DNA from: JAPHSX01 sp041554195
GTDB taxonomy: Bacteria > Pseudomonadota > Gammaproteobacteria > Thiohalomonadales > Thiohalomonadaceae
DNA: 64,000 nucleotides
Direction of reading: 5' to 3'
Assembly: GCA_041554195.1 (NCBI GenBank)
Contig: JBFFMJ010000001.1
Span: 248,001-312,000 of the forward strand
Of this stretch, positions 32,812 through 42,716 are shown piece after piece (within the stretch, counting starts at the first letter, position 1; each line of letters begins with the position of its first letter). The notes under the pieces were generated by a model. It ran no database searches, had not been told where the DNA came from, and was given only the letters and a program-made list of their open reading frames with translations. The position numbers were made by a program, and so were the translations under genes.

Positions 32812-34101
32812 ATGCACCACAACCTTTTTCAGCAGCTAACGCTGCACGAACTGGACAAATACGCCAGCGAACTTGAACTGGCGGTAGAGGCCCACGCCCG
32901 GTGGATGGCACAACTCAACCGCACCCTCGTTTGCAATCTCCCCCCCCTCGAAAATGACATGAGTGAACAGCCCGATCACCTGTGTAAATTCGGACGCTGG
33001 TATCACAGCATCGACAATCAGGTACTCACTACCCTGCAAACCTTTATCGCCATCGACCCGGTTCATCAACAGATGCACCTGACAGCGAAAAAGATCCTGC
33101 TAAAATCCAGACATAACGAAGAGTGTGACACCGGTGATTACGATGAACTTACCACGCTCGCCGAGACCCTTCGCCTGCGCCTCGGTGAACTGCTGCATGA
33201 GCTCAATGAGAACAGGAACATCATCTCGCAGCTAATGACCACGGTGTTCAAGAACGCCCGTGAAGGGGTCATAATCACCGCCCCCGACACCACGATTATC
33301 AGTGTCAACGCCGCCTTCACTGAGGTCACCGGATATAGTGAAGAGGAGGTCATCGGCAAACGCCCCTCGATGCTGCGTTCCGAGCGTCAGGACGAACTCT
33401 TTTACGCCCACATGTGGCAGGAGATAGAGCGTTTTGGTCAGTGGCAGGGCGAGATCTGGAACCGTAACCGCGAGGGCGTGGATTACCTGGAGTGGCTATC
33501 GGTAGCGGCCGTCACCGACAACAGTGGCGAGGTGAGTCACTATGTCGGCATCTTCTCCGACATTACCTCGGAGAAAGAGAGTGAAGAGCGGCTACTCTAC
33601 CTGGCCCACTATGACCAGCTAACCGGGCTACCCAACCGCATCCTGTTTAACGACCGCCTGCACCAGGCGATAGCCCAGGCACAACGCGAGCAACGACAGA
33701 CCGCCGTGATGTTTCTCGACCTCGACGGCTTTAAAAGCGTAAACGACACCCTGGGCCACAGCAGCGGCGATGAACTGCTGCGCCAGGTGGCACAACGACT
33801 AACCGCCTGCCTGCGTGCCGTCGATACCGTCGCCCGCTTCGGTGGCGATGAATTCACCATCGTCATCACCGCCATTGAAGGCAACGAAGACGTTATGCGC
33901 GTTGCCAGGAAGATCACCCAGGAGGTAGCCCGCCCCTACGAGATCGATGGCATGCTGGCCTCAGTCACCACCAGCATCGGCATCAGTTTCTATCCTAATG
34001 ATGGCGAGATCCCCAACCAGTTGGTTCAGCGGGCCGACAATGCGATGTATCACGCCAAACGGCATGGGAAGAATCATTTTGAGTTTTATGGCGAGATTTA
34101 A
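32812..34101 (+). CDS. Diguanylate cyclase with N-terminal CZB zinc-binding and PAS domains
   Basis: A 429-aa cytoplasmic protein. An N-terminal CZB domain has His28 (HARWM), Cys58 (CKFGRWYH) and His85/His89 (VHQQMH). A PAS domain with PAC tail lies at about 140-265 (VFKNAREGVIITAPD ... WNRNREGVDYLEWLS). The GGDEF domain (about 270-425) has FLDLDGFKSVNDTLGH, an intact active site RFGGDEF and an RxxD inhibitory site (RAVD) five residues before it. It should make c-di-GMP under control of zinc and a PAS ligand. This resembles E. coli DgcZ, which has CZB-GGDEF, with a PAS inserted. Its stop overlaps that of pepN. Confidence 0.93.
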   Translation: MHHNLFQQLTLHELDKYASELELAVEAHARWMAQLNRTLVCNLPPLENDMSEQPDHLCKFGRWYHSIDNQVLTTLQTFIAIDPVHQQMHLTAKKILLKSRHNEECDTGDYDELTTLAETLRLRLGELLHELNENRNIISQLMTTVFKNAREGVIITAPDTTIISVNAAFTEVTGYSEEEVIGKRPSMLRSERQDELFYAHMWQEIERFGQWQGEIWNRNREGVDYLEWLSVAAVTDNSGEVSHYVGIFSDITSEKESEERLLYLAHYDQLTGLPNRILFNDRLHQAIAQAQREQRQTAVMFLDLDGFKSVNDTLGHSSGDELLRQVAQRLTACLRAVDTVARFGGDEFTIVITAIEGNEDVMRVARKITQEVARPYEIDGMLASVTTSIGISFYPNDGEIPNQLVQRADNAMYHAKRHGKNHFEFYGEI

Positions 34102-36719
34102 GCCAGGCTCTTACTCACTACCTCATAAACATCCCGCGACAATTCACCGCTGTCGAGAATACGCTGCAGCTCTGCACGCATTAACTGCTGATAGGTTTCT
34201 GTGAGCCCGCGCCAGCGGGTAAGCGGGCTTAACAGCCGCGCCGCCAGTTGCGGGTTGCGGGCATTCAGCTCAATCACCTTGTCTGCCAGCAACCGGTAAC
34301 CACCACCGCTGTTGTCGTGGAAACGGGCAGGGTTTGCGGCGGCAAAGGCTCCGATCAACGAGCGTACGCGGTTGGGATTGGTGAGCAGAAAATCGGGGTG
34401 GCCCATTAATCTTTCAACACGCTGCAGGGTGTCGGGCATACCGCTACGCGCCTGTACGGTGAACCATTTATCGAGCACCAGCATGTCGCGACGCCAGCTG
34501 TCATAAAAAGCTTCCAGCGCAGCACTCGCCTGGGGGTGACCATTATCGACTAACGCACTGAGGGCGGCCATGGAGTCGGTCATATTGTGTGCATCGGCAA
34601 ACTGTTGCTGTGCGTGTGCGCCCTTGTCGAGCAGCGAGAGATAAGCGAGGCAGAGGTTGCGTAGACGTCGTTGCGCCATCGCATCGGCGTCCAGGGTGTA
34701 ACCGAGCTGTTGCAGTGACTGATAACGCGCCTGCAGGGCATCGTAATGGGACTCGGCCAGGGCACGGCGCAGGAACTGTCGCACCGCGTGAATTGCCTGC
34801 GGGTCGGCGGGGCTTTCGCACTCGGCCACATAGGCCTCGTCGGGCAGGCTCAGTGCCTCGGCGGCGAGTGCCGGGTCAAGTTCTGCATCGCCCAGGGTTT
34901 TGCCGAAGGCCTCGCTCAGCCCCTGATCCAGAATCAATTCGCGACCCTCTCGCTGATCGGCCAGCAGCCGCTGCATTACCCGCAATGCCAGCTGCTGTCC
35001 CGCCTCCCAGCGGTTGAAGGAGTCGGACTCGTTGCCCATTAGAAAGGCCAGTTCCGCATCACTATAGTCATGCTCAAGGATCACCGGCGCGGAGAAACCG
35101 CGTAGCAGTGAGGGGATAGGTTCAGCGTGTATGTCCTCAAATCCAAACTGCTGCTGCGCCTCGGTGAAGTCGAGTACGCGGATAGTTCCCGGTGCCGCGG
35201 CCTCCCCCGCCAGACGCAGCGGGATCTCGTTGCCATCGCGGTCAAGCAGCGCCAGTTTTACGGGAATATGTAGTGGCAGCTTCTCCGGCTGTCCCGGTGT
35301 CGGTGGGGTATATTGAGTCAGGGTCAGGATGTAGCGCCGCTTCTGCCTGTCGTACTCACGTGACACCGTAATACGCGGCGTACCCGCCTGGGCGTACCAG
35401 CGACGGAACTGCTCCAGCTCCACGCTGTTGGCCTGCTCCATCGCGACGATAAAATCATCGCAGGTGACGGCGCTGCCATCGTGACGAGAAAAGTAGAGGT
35501 CAGAGCCTTTTCTAAATCCGCCCTCGCCGAGCAGGGTGTGCAGCATGCGCACCACCTCGGCCCCCTTTTCATAAATGGTCAGGGTGTAAAAATTATTAAT
35601 CTCAACGAAGGCGTCGGGGCGCACCGGGTGGGACATGGGACCTGCGTCCTCCGGAAACTGATGGGCACGCAGCATGCGCACATCATCAATGCGCTTGACG
35701 GCGGCGGAGGTCATGTCGGCGGTGAACTGCTGGTCGCGCAGAACCGTAAAGCCCTCTTTTAATGAGAGCTGAAACCAGTCGCGACAGGTGACACGATTGC
35801 CCGACCAGTTGTGAAAATATTCATGGCCGATCACCCCCTCGATGTTGACAAAGTCGACATCGGTGGCCGACTCGGGTCGGGCCAGCACAAACTTGGAGTT
35901 AAAGACGTTAAGCCCCTTGTTCTCCATCGCCCCCATGTTGAAGTCATCGACGGCGACAACCATGTAGAGGTCAAGATCATACTCACGACCATACTTCTGT
36001 TCATCCCAGGCCATCGCCCGCTTGAGTGAGGCAACCGCATGATCGCATTTGTTTTCATTGCCGTGCTGCACATAAAACTCGATCGCCACCTTGCGACCGG
36101 AGACGGTAGTAAAGCTGTCACGCACACAGGCGAGGTCACCGGCCACCAGCGCGAACAGGTAACAGGGCTTGGGGAAGGGGTCGTGCCACACGGCGAAGTG
36201 ACGACCATCATCGGTCTCACCGGTTTCGGTACGATTACCGTTGGCCAGCAGCTGCGGGTAGTTCTTTTTATCAGCAACGACGGTGGTGGTAAAGACACTC
36301 AACACATCGGGGCGATCCGGATAAAAGGTGATACGACGAAAGCCCTCCGCCTCGCACTGGGTGCAGAAGTTGCCGCTGGAGAGGTAGAGACCTTCGAGTG
36401 CGGTGTTGGCGGCAGGCGCGACGGCGGTGGTGATCACCAGCTGACACTGCTCCGGGGTTTGCAGGGTCAGTGACTCTGCATCGAGCTGGTACTCATCGGC
36501 AGTAAGGAGACGTCCATCCAGTTCAACAGAGAGCAGCTCCAGCTCGCTGCCATCGAGGCGCAGGGTGCGGCCATCACCGCGAGCACTAAGTTTGAGGGTG
36601 GAGCGCACCGTGGTACGGCTCCCCTCCAGCTCAAAGTGCAGCGCCACCGACTCTACGTGGTGGCTAAAGGGGGTGTAATCTTTGCGGTAGATGGTAACCG
36701 GGGTCTGTTGTTCGCTCAT
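34098..36719 (-). CDS. pepN: Aminopeptidase N (M1 family)
   Basis: An 873-aa metallopeptidase, close to E. coli PepN (870). It has the exopeptidase motif GAMENKGLNVFN, the zinc site HEYFHNWSGNRVTCRDWFQLSLKEG (HExxH with a downstream Glu, written here in pieces: HEYFH and LKEG) and the PepN start TIYRKDYTPF. It removes N-terminal residues from peptides in the cytoplasm. The transcript is convergent with the diguanylate cyclase, sharing the four bases TTAA as stop codons. Confidence 0.96.
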   Translation of the reverse strand: MSEQQTPVTIYRKDYTPFSHHVESVALHFELEGSRTTVRSTLKLSARGDGRTLRLDGSELELLSVELDGRLLTADEYQLDAESLTLQTPEQCQLVITTAVAPAANTALEGLYLSSGNFCTQCEAEGFRRITFYPDRPDVLSVFTTTVVADKKNYPQLLANGNRTETGETDDGRHFAVWHDPFPKPCYLFALVAGDLACVRDSFTTVSGRKVAIEFYVQHGNENKCDHAVASLKRAMAWDEQKYGREYDLDLYMVVAVDDFNMGAMENKGLNVFNSKFVLARPESATDVDFVNIEGVIGHEYFHNWSGNRVTCRDWFQLSLKEGFTVLRDQQFTADMTSAAVKRIDDVRMLRAHQFPEDAGPMSHPVRPDAFVEINNFYTLTIYEKGAEVVRMLHTLLGEGGFRKGSDLYFSRHDGSAVTCDDFIVAMEQANSVELEQFRRWYAQAGTPRITVSREYDRQKRRYILTLTQYTPPTPGQPEKLPLHIPVKLALLDRDGNEIPLRLAGEAAAPGTIRVLDFTEAQQQFGFEDIHAEPIPSLLRGFSAPVILEHDYSDAELAFLMGNESDSFNRWEAGQQLALRVMQRLLADQREGRELILDQGLSEAFGKTLGDAELDPALAAEALSLPDEAYVAECESPADPQAIHAVRQFLRRALAESHYDALQARYQSLQQLGYTLDADAMAQRRLRNLCLAYLSLLDKGAHAQQQFADAHNMTDSMAALSALVDNGHPQASAALEAFYDSWRRDMLVLDKWFTVQARSGMPDTLQRVERLMGHPDFLLTNPNRVRSLIGAFAAANPARFHDNSGGGYRLLADKVIELNARNPQLAARLLSPLTRWRGLTETYQQLMRAELQRILDSGELSRDVYEVVSKSLA

Positions 36720-36803
36720 AGTCCTGCAATGGTGTCATCAATCGAGCGAATCAAGGTGCCTGTTTGGCCCGCCAAGGTCAAGGCTCAGGGCCAGAGTAGA
36801 CAA

Positions 36804-39659
36804 TCACCCCATATAATTCTGCAGGAGTTGGAATAGATCCTCCTCGCGCACCGGCTTGGTCAGGCAGTCATCCATGCCGGCAAGGGTGAACTTCTCCCGT
36901 TCATGCGGCAGGGCATGGGCCGTCAGGGCGATAATGGGGATACGCTGGTGGCTCTGCTCCTTAATACGGATTTGGCGTGTCGCCTCCACCCCGTCCATAC
37001 CGGGCATGCGGATATCCATCAGGACAAGGTCAAAGCAATCCCCCCCATGGCAGGCCAGCGCCACATGACCATCCTCGGCCTCCACCGCCGCCACCCCCAT
37101 CTTTCCTAACAGGGTGGTGATCAGTTTACGATTAATGACATTGTCATCCACTACCAGCACCCGCTTGCCGGCATAACTCGGCAACTCTGCAAGGGGATGC
37201 ATCGGGTAGGCCTGTGCCTCCTGCTGCAAGCGTTTAAGCGGCAGGGTGAAGGTGAATATTGAACCGCCACTTTCACGCTGGCGGACGGCGAGTATTCCCC
37301 CCATCAACTCCACCAGGCGGCGGGAGATGGCCAGGCCAAGGCCGGTACCACCGCCTCGTCCCGTATGCATCTGAGTAAAGGCATCAAACAATTTTTCAAG
37401 ATCTGCCGCATCAATACCCACGCCACTATCTTCCACTTCAAAACAGAAAACAAATTGGTCGACATCACTGGAGTCGACTGAGACGTTTATATTAATACTG
37501 CCCTGTTCCGTGAACTTGACTGCGTTGCCGATCAGGTTGCCGAGAACCTGACGCAGACGAACCGGATCACCTTCTACGGTAAGAGGCACGTTGTCCGCCA
37601 GGCTCATACTGATATTCAACCCCTTGGCATTGGCTGCGGCTGAGAACAGGCTAACGACATCGCTTGTTGCCTCCAGCAGGTCAAATTCAACATTATGGAT
37701 AGTGAGCTTGTTCGATTCGATACGGGAGAAATCGAGTATGTCGTTAATGATAGACAGCAGGTCGCCCATGGAGGTCTTCATTGTTTCCACATAGTCACGC
37801 TGCTCACTATCGAGTTCGGTACGCGAGAGAAGATTGACGAAACCGACCACGCCGTTCATCGGGGTGCGGATTTCATGACTCATATTGGCAAGAAAATCCC
37901 CCTTCAGGCGGTTCGCCTGCTCGGCCAGATCACGCGCCTGGCGCAAGTCCTGTTCCATCTGATAGCGGTCGCTGACATCGCGGGTGGTACCCTCTATGCC
38001 AACCACCACATCTTCAGGGTCATAGACAAAACGGGCATTGGTCATACACCAGACCGCATGCCCGTCCTTGTGCCGCATCGGCGCAACAAAATTTCGTAGC
38101 ACACCACCATTTGCCACCAGCTGATTGAGCATGAAACTACGATCCTCGGGCTCAACATAGTAGTCGACTATCTTGCGTCCGACCCCCTCCTCCTCGGTAT
38201 AGCCCAGCAACTCCTCTACCGCTGGGGAAAGGCGCACCACTCGCCCCTCAGCATCAGTGCGATAATAGGTATCGAGAAGCTGACTGTAGATCCCATCAAG
38301 CTCTTTCTCAGAATTTGCCAGTTTTTCCTCTGCCGTTTTTCTCGCCGTAATATCGACCAGGGTAACGAGGACATTACGGTAATCAGACTCCACCGGAATG
38401 TTAATTTTAATCAGTACATTGAGACGCCGCCCCCTCAAGGTCTGATTCACCGTCTCCACCTCAACAATCTGCCTCCCTTCGGCAAGGGCGGTATGAATCG
38501 CACTAGAGCCATCCAGCGATTCTGCACAAAACACCTGACCAAGAGAACCCAGTAACTGCTCTTTGGAGTCGGCCTCAAACATGGCGACAGCTGCCGCGTT
38601 GATATCAACCACACGCGTCAGTCCGGCCAGTTCGAAAATCAGCTCCGGATGGCGCCGGAAATAGTCGCCAAAATCTGACACGCCCTGCTGGCGTAGCACG
38701 TCATAGGCAGAAATGACGCCACTGATATCCTCCACCCAGATAGCGACCGGATTAGACTCGAAGATATCCTGGTAACGCTTTTCGCTGGCTCGCAACGCCT
38801 GTTCGGCCTGCTTGCGCGAGGTGATATCCAGGAGGAAGCCATCGTAGTGGGTAATCTCGCCATTGGGGTCACGTATGATGGAGGTATAGTCGTAGATCCA
38901 GCGCACCTCCCCACTGGCGGTGAAGATGCGGTACTCCTGCTCAAATCCGCTCTGACCGGTAGCGCTGTACTGCATTACCTCTTCGCCAACTCGCTGCAGG
39001 TCCTCCGGGTGCACCATCTCGGCAAAGGGGACACCACCGGTAAGCAGGTCATCCGGAGTGTAGCCCAATTGTACGATATTGGGGGAGACGCTCTCCACCG
39101 GCCAACCCTCAACATTGCGCCAGCGAAAGCTGAAGACCGGACTCCCCTTGAGGGTCTGTTGCTCACGCCCCAGAGCCTCTTCGGCCCGCTTCCAATGGGA
39201 GATTTCAATGAAGTTACAGATGACCTGACTTAAGTCGCCATCATAGAGAGGGCGCATATAAAACTGTACGTAAAGCTTTCGTCCACTGCAGGTAATAATC
39301 GGCGTGTTCTCGCTCAACTCCTCATTGGCATCGGCAAGCTGCACCAGAGTGGAACGTAGCGCCCGGATGCTTTCATCGGTAAAAAAATCTGGAAAGTGTT
39401 CGATAAAGGCCTGTTCATTGGCGGCATCGCTGAGCGACAGCACAGCCGGATTGACCGCAATAATTTTTATCTTGCGAAGAAACTCTCTAACCAGTTCAGG
39501 GTGATTCAACAGATAGTCGTCAAGCCCGACCAGGCTGGCGAAGTTGAGGGCTCGAAGACCTTTGATGACCGGCTTAAGGTCAACAATATATGTAGGAACA
39601 GGCTGCCTTAAGAACAGTCTCCATTCATCCTTATCTGATACCAGATCCTTAGATATCAC
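36804..39659 (-). CDS. Multi-PAS hybrid sensor histidine kinase with receiver domain
   Basis: A 951-aa protein with no evident membrane helices. Three to four PAS/PAC units fill about residues 60-565 (ends at IEISHWKRAEEAL, LDITSRKQAEQAL, VDITARKTAEEKL and TRDVSDRYQMEQDL). The kinase core has the phospho-His595 in FLANMSHEIRTPMNG, the N box GNLIGNAVKFTEQG, and G boxes DSGVGID and GGTGLGLAISRRL. A receiver domain (about 830-951) has Asp882 in LVLMDIRMPGMDG. There is no Hpt domain, so output probably goes through a separate phosphotransferase. The signal is unknown. Start GTG 39659 has GGGAG upstream. The neighbours (pepN, cobS) give no clue. Confidence 0.92.
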   Translation of the reverse strand: MISKDLVSDKDEWRLFLRQPVPTYIVDLKPVIKGLRALNFASLVGLDDYLLNHPELVREFLRKIKIIAVNPAVLSLSDAANEQAFIEHFPDFFTDESIRALRSTLVQLADANEELSENTPIITCSGRKLYVQFYMRPLYDGDLSQVICNFIEISHWKRAEEALGREQQTLKGSPVFSFRWRNVEGWPVESVSPNIVQLGYTPDDLLTGGVPFAEMVHPEDLQRVGEEVMQYSATGQSGFEQEYRIFTASGEVRWIYDYTSIIRDPNGEITHYDGFLLDITSRKQAEQALRASEKRYQDIFESNPVAIWVEDISGVISAYDVLRQQGVSDFGDYFRRHPELIFELAGLTRVVDINAAAVAMFEADSKEQLLGSLGQVFCAESLDGSSAIHTALAEGRQIVEVETVNQTLRGRRLNVLIKINIPVESDYRNVLVTLVDITARKTAEEKLANSEKELDGIYSQLLDTYYRTDAEGRVVRLSPAVEELLGYTEEEGVGRKIVDYYVEPEDRSFMLNQLVANGGVLRNFVAPMRHKDGHAVWCMTNARFVYDPEDVVVGIEGTTRDVSDRYQMEQDLRQARDLAEQANRLKGDFLANMSHEIRTPMNGVVGFVNLLSRTELDSEQRDYVETMKTSMGDLLSIINDILDFSRIESNKLTIHNVEFDLLEATSDVVSLFSAAANAKGLNISMSLADNVPLTVEGDPVRLRQVLGNLIGNAVKFTEQGSININVSVDSSDVDQFVFCFEVEDSGVGIDAADLEKLFDAFTQMHTGRGGGTGLGLAISRRLVELMGGILAVRQRESGGSIFTFTLPLKRLQQEAQAYPMHPLAELPSYAGKRVLVVDDNVINRKLITTLLGKMGVAAVEAEDGHVALACHGGDCFDLVLMDIRMPGMDGVEATRQIRIKEQSHQRIPIIALTAHALPHEREKFTLAGMDDCLTKPVREEDLFQLLQNYMG

Positions 39660-39714
39660 AGCAACTCCCTAGCTCTTAATATTTTTATTAAACGGTCCAA
39701 TCGTATGGCTGCAT

Positions 39715-40455
39715 CTACTTTACAGCGATCATACCTGCTCCGATAAGAAGTATCACCACCTCAGTGAGCTCAATCAGGGTACCGGCAGCGTCCCCCGTGA
39801 ATCCCTGCATGCGTTGCAGCAGGGCACGGCGGTAGACAAACAGCAGCAGCAGCCCACCGCATAGCAGCCAGACGGCTGTCCACTGCAGCCACCACAGGAC
39901 AATGAGGGCGATCACCACCAGCAGTCCCCACATGGCAGTACGCGGCATGTGGCGCACCATCTCCGAGGCCAACCCCACCTCACGACAATACGGGGTTGTC
40001 AGCATTAACAGCAGGACAAAGGCACGTCCCAGAACGGGGGCCAGTAACAGTAATAGTGGTGCGCTGTTGATCAATTCTGTGAGGGCGGTAAACTTGAGCA
40101 GCAACACCACCACCACGGCACTCACCCCCATCGGACCACAATAGGGATCCTTCATGATCTCAAGCGTACGCTCTCTATCGCCGTGCCCCCCCACCCAGGC
40201 ATCGGCCATATCGGCAAGACCATCTATGTGTAGCGCGCCGCTGAGCATCAACCACAACGCCAGCACCAGCGCTGCGACTAACGATGCCGATAAAGCCGTG
40301 GCAAGCTGCGTAACCCCGAGCAGCAGCGCCCCCATAATCAGTCCCACCAGCGGATAAAAAAACAGCGAACGCCCGACCGCCACAGGCGACACATTGGACA
40401 TCTGCGGCGTTGGGAGACGGGTAAGAAACTGCAGCGCCAGCCAGAACGGTTGCAT
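39715..40455 (-). CDS. cobS: Adenosylcobinamide-GDP ribazoletransferase (cobalamin synthase) CobS
   Basis: A 246-aa integral membrane protein with CobS signatures LALQFLTRLPTPQ, FYPLVGLIMGALL, HIDGLADMADAWVGGHGDRERTLEIMKDP split around the conserved DGLADMADAW, and GPMGVSAVVVVLLLKF. It joins adenosylcobinamide-GDP with alpha-ribazole (phosphate), the last assembly step at the inner membrane. The ATG at 40455 lies inside the stop of the phosphatase gene (ATGA overlap). It is the last gene of cobU-cobT-cobC-cobS. Confidence 0.95.
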   Translation of the reverse strand: MQPFWLALQFLTRLPTPQMSNVSPVAVGRSLFFYPLVGLIMGALLLGVTQLATALSASLVAALVLALWLMLSGALHIDGLADMADAWVGGHGDRERTLEIMKDPYCGPMGVSAVVVVLLLKFTALTELINSAPLLLLLAPVLGRAFVLLLMLTTPYCREVGLASEMVRHMPRTAMWGLLVVIALIVLWWLQWTAVWLLCGGLLLLFVYRRALLQRMQGFTGDAAGTLIELTEVVILLIGAGMIAVK

Positions 40456-41066
40456 CAAAGCGCCGGCCCCTCAAACACCAACTGCGTATAGGCCTCACCG
40501 TGGCGCCCGGTGTCGACACGAAGTCGAATGATGGTGGCATTACGCGGGTCGAACCGGTAAAAGCCATCAAGTGACATACCCAGTGCCTTAAGCAGCAACA
40601 CACGCATCATGCCAGCGTGTCCCACCAGCAGAATATGCTTGCCCGCGTGGTCAGCCAGCATCCTCTCCCATGCACTTTCGATACGCCGATAAAAATCAGC
40701 CAAGGGCTCGGCATTGGGCGGGGTATGATTGAGCGGGTCGCGCCAGAAGGCGGAAAGTGCCACCTCGTCCTGCGCCAGGATCTCCTTGGCCGTCATCCCC
40801 TCCCAATCACCAAAACCGACCTCGCGGAACTGATCGGTTCGCTCAACGGGAATAGTAAGCTTCTCACCGACCTCATCAGCAAAGGCGGCACAACGACTCA
40901 AATCCGAGGTGACGATCTGCTGCCAGCCGCTACGCCCTTCCACCGCCGCTCGCATCTGTGCCCAGCCGCGCTCGCTGAGTGGGTCGTCCACATGACCGCG
41001 GTACTTTGATCCCCCCTCCGGCTCGCCGTGACGGATGATATCGATAGTCGTTGTTTGCTCAGTCAT
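40455..41066 (-). CDS. cobC: Alpha-ribazole phosphatase-type histidine phosphatase (CobC, Salmonella naming)
   Basis: A 203-aa phosphoglycerate mutase-fold phosphatase. The phospho-His motif is DIIRHGEPEGG, the acid/base region is FREVGFGDWEGMTAKEI, and the second His is in LLVGHAGMMRVLL. It would remove phosphate from alpha-ribazole-5'-phosphate or adenosylcobalamin-5'-phosphate. The family has many substrates; the role here comes from its place between cobT (8-bp gap) and cobS (ATGA overlap). Confidence 0.88.
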   Translation of the reverse strand: MTEQTTTIDIIRHGEPEGGSKYRGHVDDPLSERGWAQMRAAVEGRSGWQQIVTSDLSRCAAFADEVGEKLTIPVERTDQFREVGFGDWEGMTAKEILAQDEVALSAFWRDPLNHTPPNAEPLADFYRRIESAWERMLADHAGKHILLVGHAGMMRVLLLKALGMSLDGFYRFDPRNATIIRLRVDTGRHGEAYTQLVFEGPAL

Positions 41067-41074
41067 AAAATCAC

Positions 41075-42127
41075 TCAGTTACCCTCTGCTACACCCGCCT
41101 CGGCAAAGGTGGCCATGTTAGCGTGCAGTTCGCAGGCAAGACGCAGCAGCGGCACCGTGGTGGCCGCCCCACTGCCCTCCCCCAGACGCATTGCCAGGTC
41201 GAGCAACGGCTGTTCACCGATGGCCTCGACCATCGCCGCATGGCCCGGTTCGGCGGAGGCGTGACTGAGCATCAGCCAGGGAGCAATGGCAGGATTAATC
41301 TGTAGTGCCATCAACGCGGCACTGCTACTGATAAAACCATCCACCAGCACCGGCAGCCCCTGCTGAGCCGCGGCGATGTAGGCACCGCTAAGGGCAGCGA
41401 TCTCAAAACCTCCGACACAACGCAGCACATCAAGCGGTGCGAGCATGCTCGCTTTGTGCAGGGAGAGTGCCTGCTCGATGACCTGCGCCTTATGATTCAT
41501 CCCATCCGCCTTGAGTCCGGTACCGGGGCCGACCAGCTCACTGGCCGGACGCTGCAGCAGGGCACAGGCCATCGCGGTAGCCGACGAGGTATTGGCGATC
41601 CCCATCTCACCACCGATGAACAGTTGTGCCTTAGCCGTTACGGCGCGTGCCACCGCCTCACGCCCGGCCTGCAACGCATCAGCCAACTGCGCCTCACCCA
41701 TCGCCGCCTCTTGTGCAAAATTGGCGGTGCCGTTAGCGACACGGTGGGAGATTACACCCGGCAGGGCGGGGGACTCACTTGCCGCCCCCACATCGACCAC
41801 CTCCAGTGTCGCACCAAGCGTTTTGGCCAGCACACTAATCGCCGCACCGCCGTGGGCGAAGTTGGCGATCATCGCCACCGTCACCTCCTGTGGAAAGGCG
41901 GAGACCCCTTCGGCGGCTACACCGTGATCGGCGGCAAAGACTGAGATGTGGATGCGATCCAGTGCAGGCTTATCCACCCCCTGCATCCCCGCCAGTCGCA
42001 CCGCGATACCCTCTAGCCGTCCCAGAGAACCTGGCGGCTTGGTCAACTGACCCTGACGTGTCTCGGCAGCGGCTACCATCTCTTCGTTTATCGCCGCCAC
42101 CTCCCCCTTCAACCACTCAACACTCAT
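41075..42127 (-). CDS. cobT: Nicotinate-nucleotide--dimethylbenzimidazole phosphoribosyltransferase CobT
   Basis: A 350-aa protein with CobT features: TKPPGSLGRLEGIAVRLAGMQ, VFAADHGVAAEGVSAFPQ, GEMGIANTSSATAMACAL, GPGTGLKADGMNHKAQVI and the catalytic Glu region RLGEGSGAATTVPLLR. It makes alpha-ribazole-5'-phosphate from nicotinate mononucleotide and the base produced by BluB. The start overlaps the cobU stop by four bases. Length is normal (about 350). Confidence 0.96.
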   Translation of the reverse strand: MSVEWLKGEVAAINEEMVAAAETRQGQLTKPPGSLGRLEGIAVRLAGMQGVDKPALDRIHISVFAADHGVAAEGVSAFPQEVTVAMIANFAHGGAAISVLAKTLGATLEVVDVGAASESPALPGVISHRVANGTANFAQEAAMGEAQLADALQAGREAVARAVTAKAQLFIGGEMGIANTSSATAMACALLQRPASELVGPGTGLKADGMNHKAQVIEQALSLHKASMLAPLDVLRCVGGFEIAALSGAYIAAAQQGLPVLVDGFISSSAALMALQINPAIAPWLMLSHASAEPGHAAMVEAIGEQPLLDLAMRLGEGSGAATTVPLLRLACELHANMATFAEAGVAEGN

Positions 42128-42642
42128 GCACTCTCACCCTTTAAAATCATTGGTAGACCGGCGGTGACGAAGGTCACCCGCTCACACTCGGCAGCGATGG
42201 CCTGATGCAGGCGACCACTCTCATCACAAAACTTTCGTGTCAGCTCACCCATCGGTACGATGCCCAGGCCCACCTCATTACTGACAAAGATGATTCTTCC
42301 CGGTAGTTGCGGCAGTCGTTGCAGCAACGCCTGGCGTTCGCGTACAAACACCTTATCCCCGGCTGCCAGCAGATTACTCAACCAGAGGGTCAGACAGTCG
42401 ACCAGCAGACAACGGTTCGCCGCCGCCTGCTGTTGCAACGTGGCGGCGAGTTGCAGTGGCTCCTCGATACAAAGCCAGTGGTCGGGGCGACGTGCCTGAT
42501 GGTGGGTAATACGCTCACTCATCTCGCCATCACGAGCCTCGGCAGTGGCGATGTAGACCACCTCCAGAGCACTGTCATGGGCCACAGCCTCGGCCAGGGC
42601 GCTCTTGCCCGAACGGGCACCGCCCAGAATCAGTTCACGCAT
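42124..42642 (-). CDS. cobU: Adenosylcobinamide kinase/adenosylcobinamide-phosphate guanylyltransferase CobU (CobP)
   Basis: A 172-aa P-loop enzyme with LILGGARSGKSALAEAVA, the guanylylation/kinase region YIATAEARDGEMSERITHHQARRP and LLVDCLTLWLSNLL. It phosphorylates adenosylcobinamide and transfers GMP to it. It is the first gene of the nucleotide-loop operon. The 74 bases upstream hold no riboswitch, so this operon is not obviously under direct cobalamin control. Confidence 0.95.
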   Translation of the reverse strand: MRELILGGARSGKSALAEAVAHDSALEVVYIATAEARDGEMSERITHHQARRPDHWLCIEEPLQLAATLQQQAAANRCLLVDCLTLWLSNLLAAGDKVFVRERQALLQRLPQLPGRIIFVSNEVGLGIVPMGELTRKFCDESGRLHQAIAAECERVTFVTAGLPMILKGESA

Positions 42643-42716
42643 GGGACTCTCTCAAGCTATCAAGTGCATGATGATACCGGATGAAGGGAAATTGCTGAAA
42701 AAAAGGGCAATAAAAA

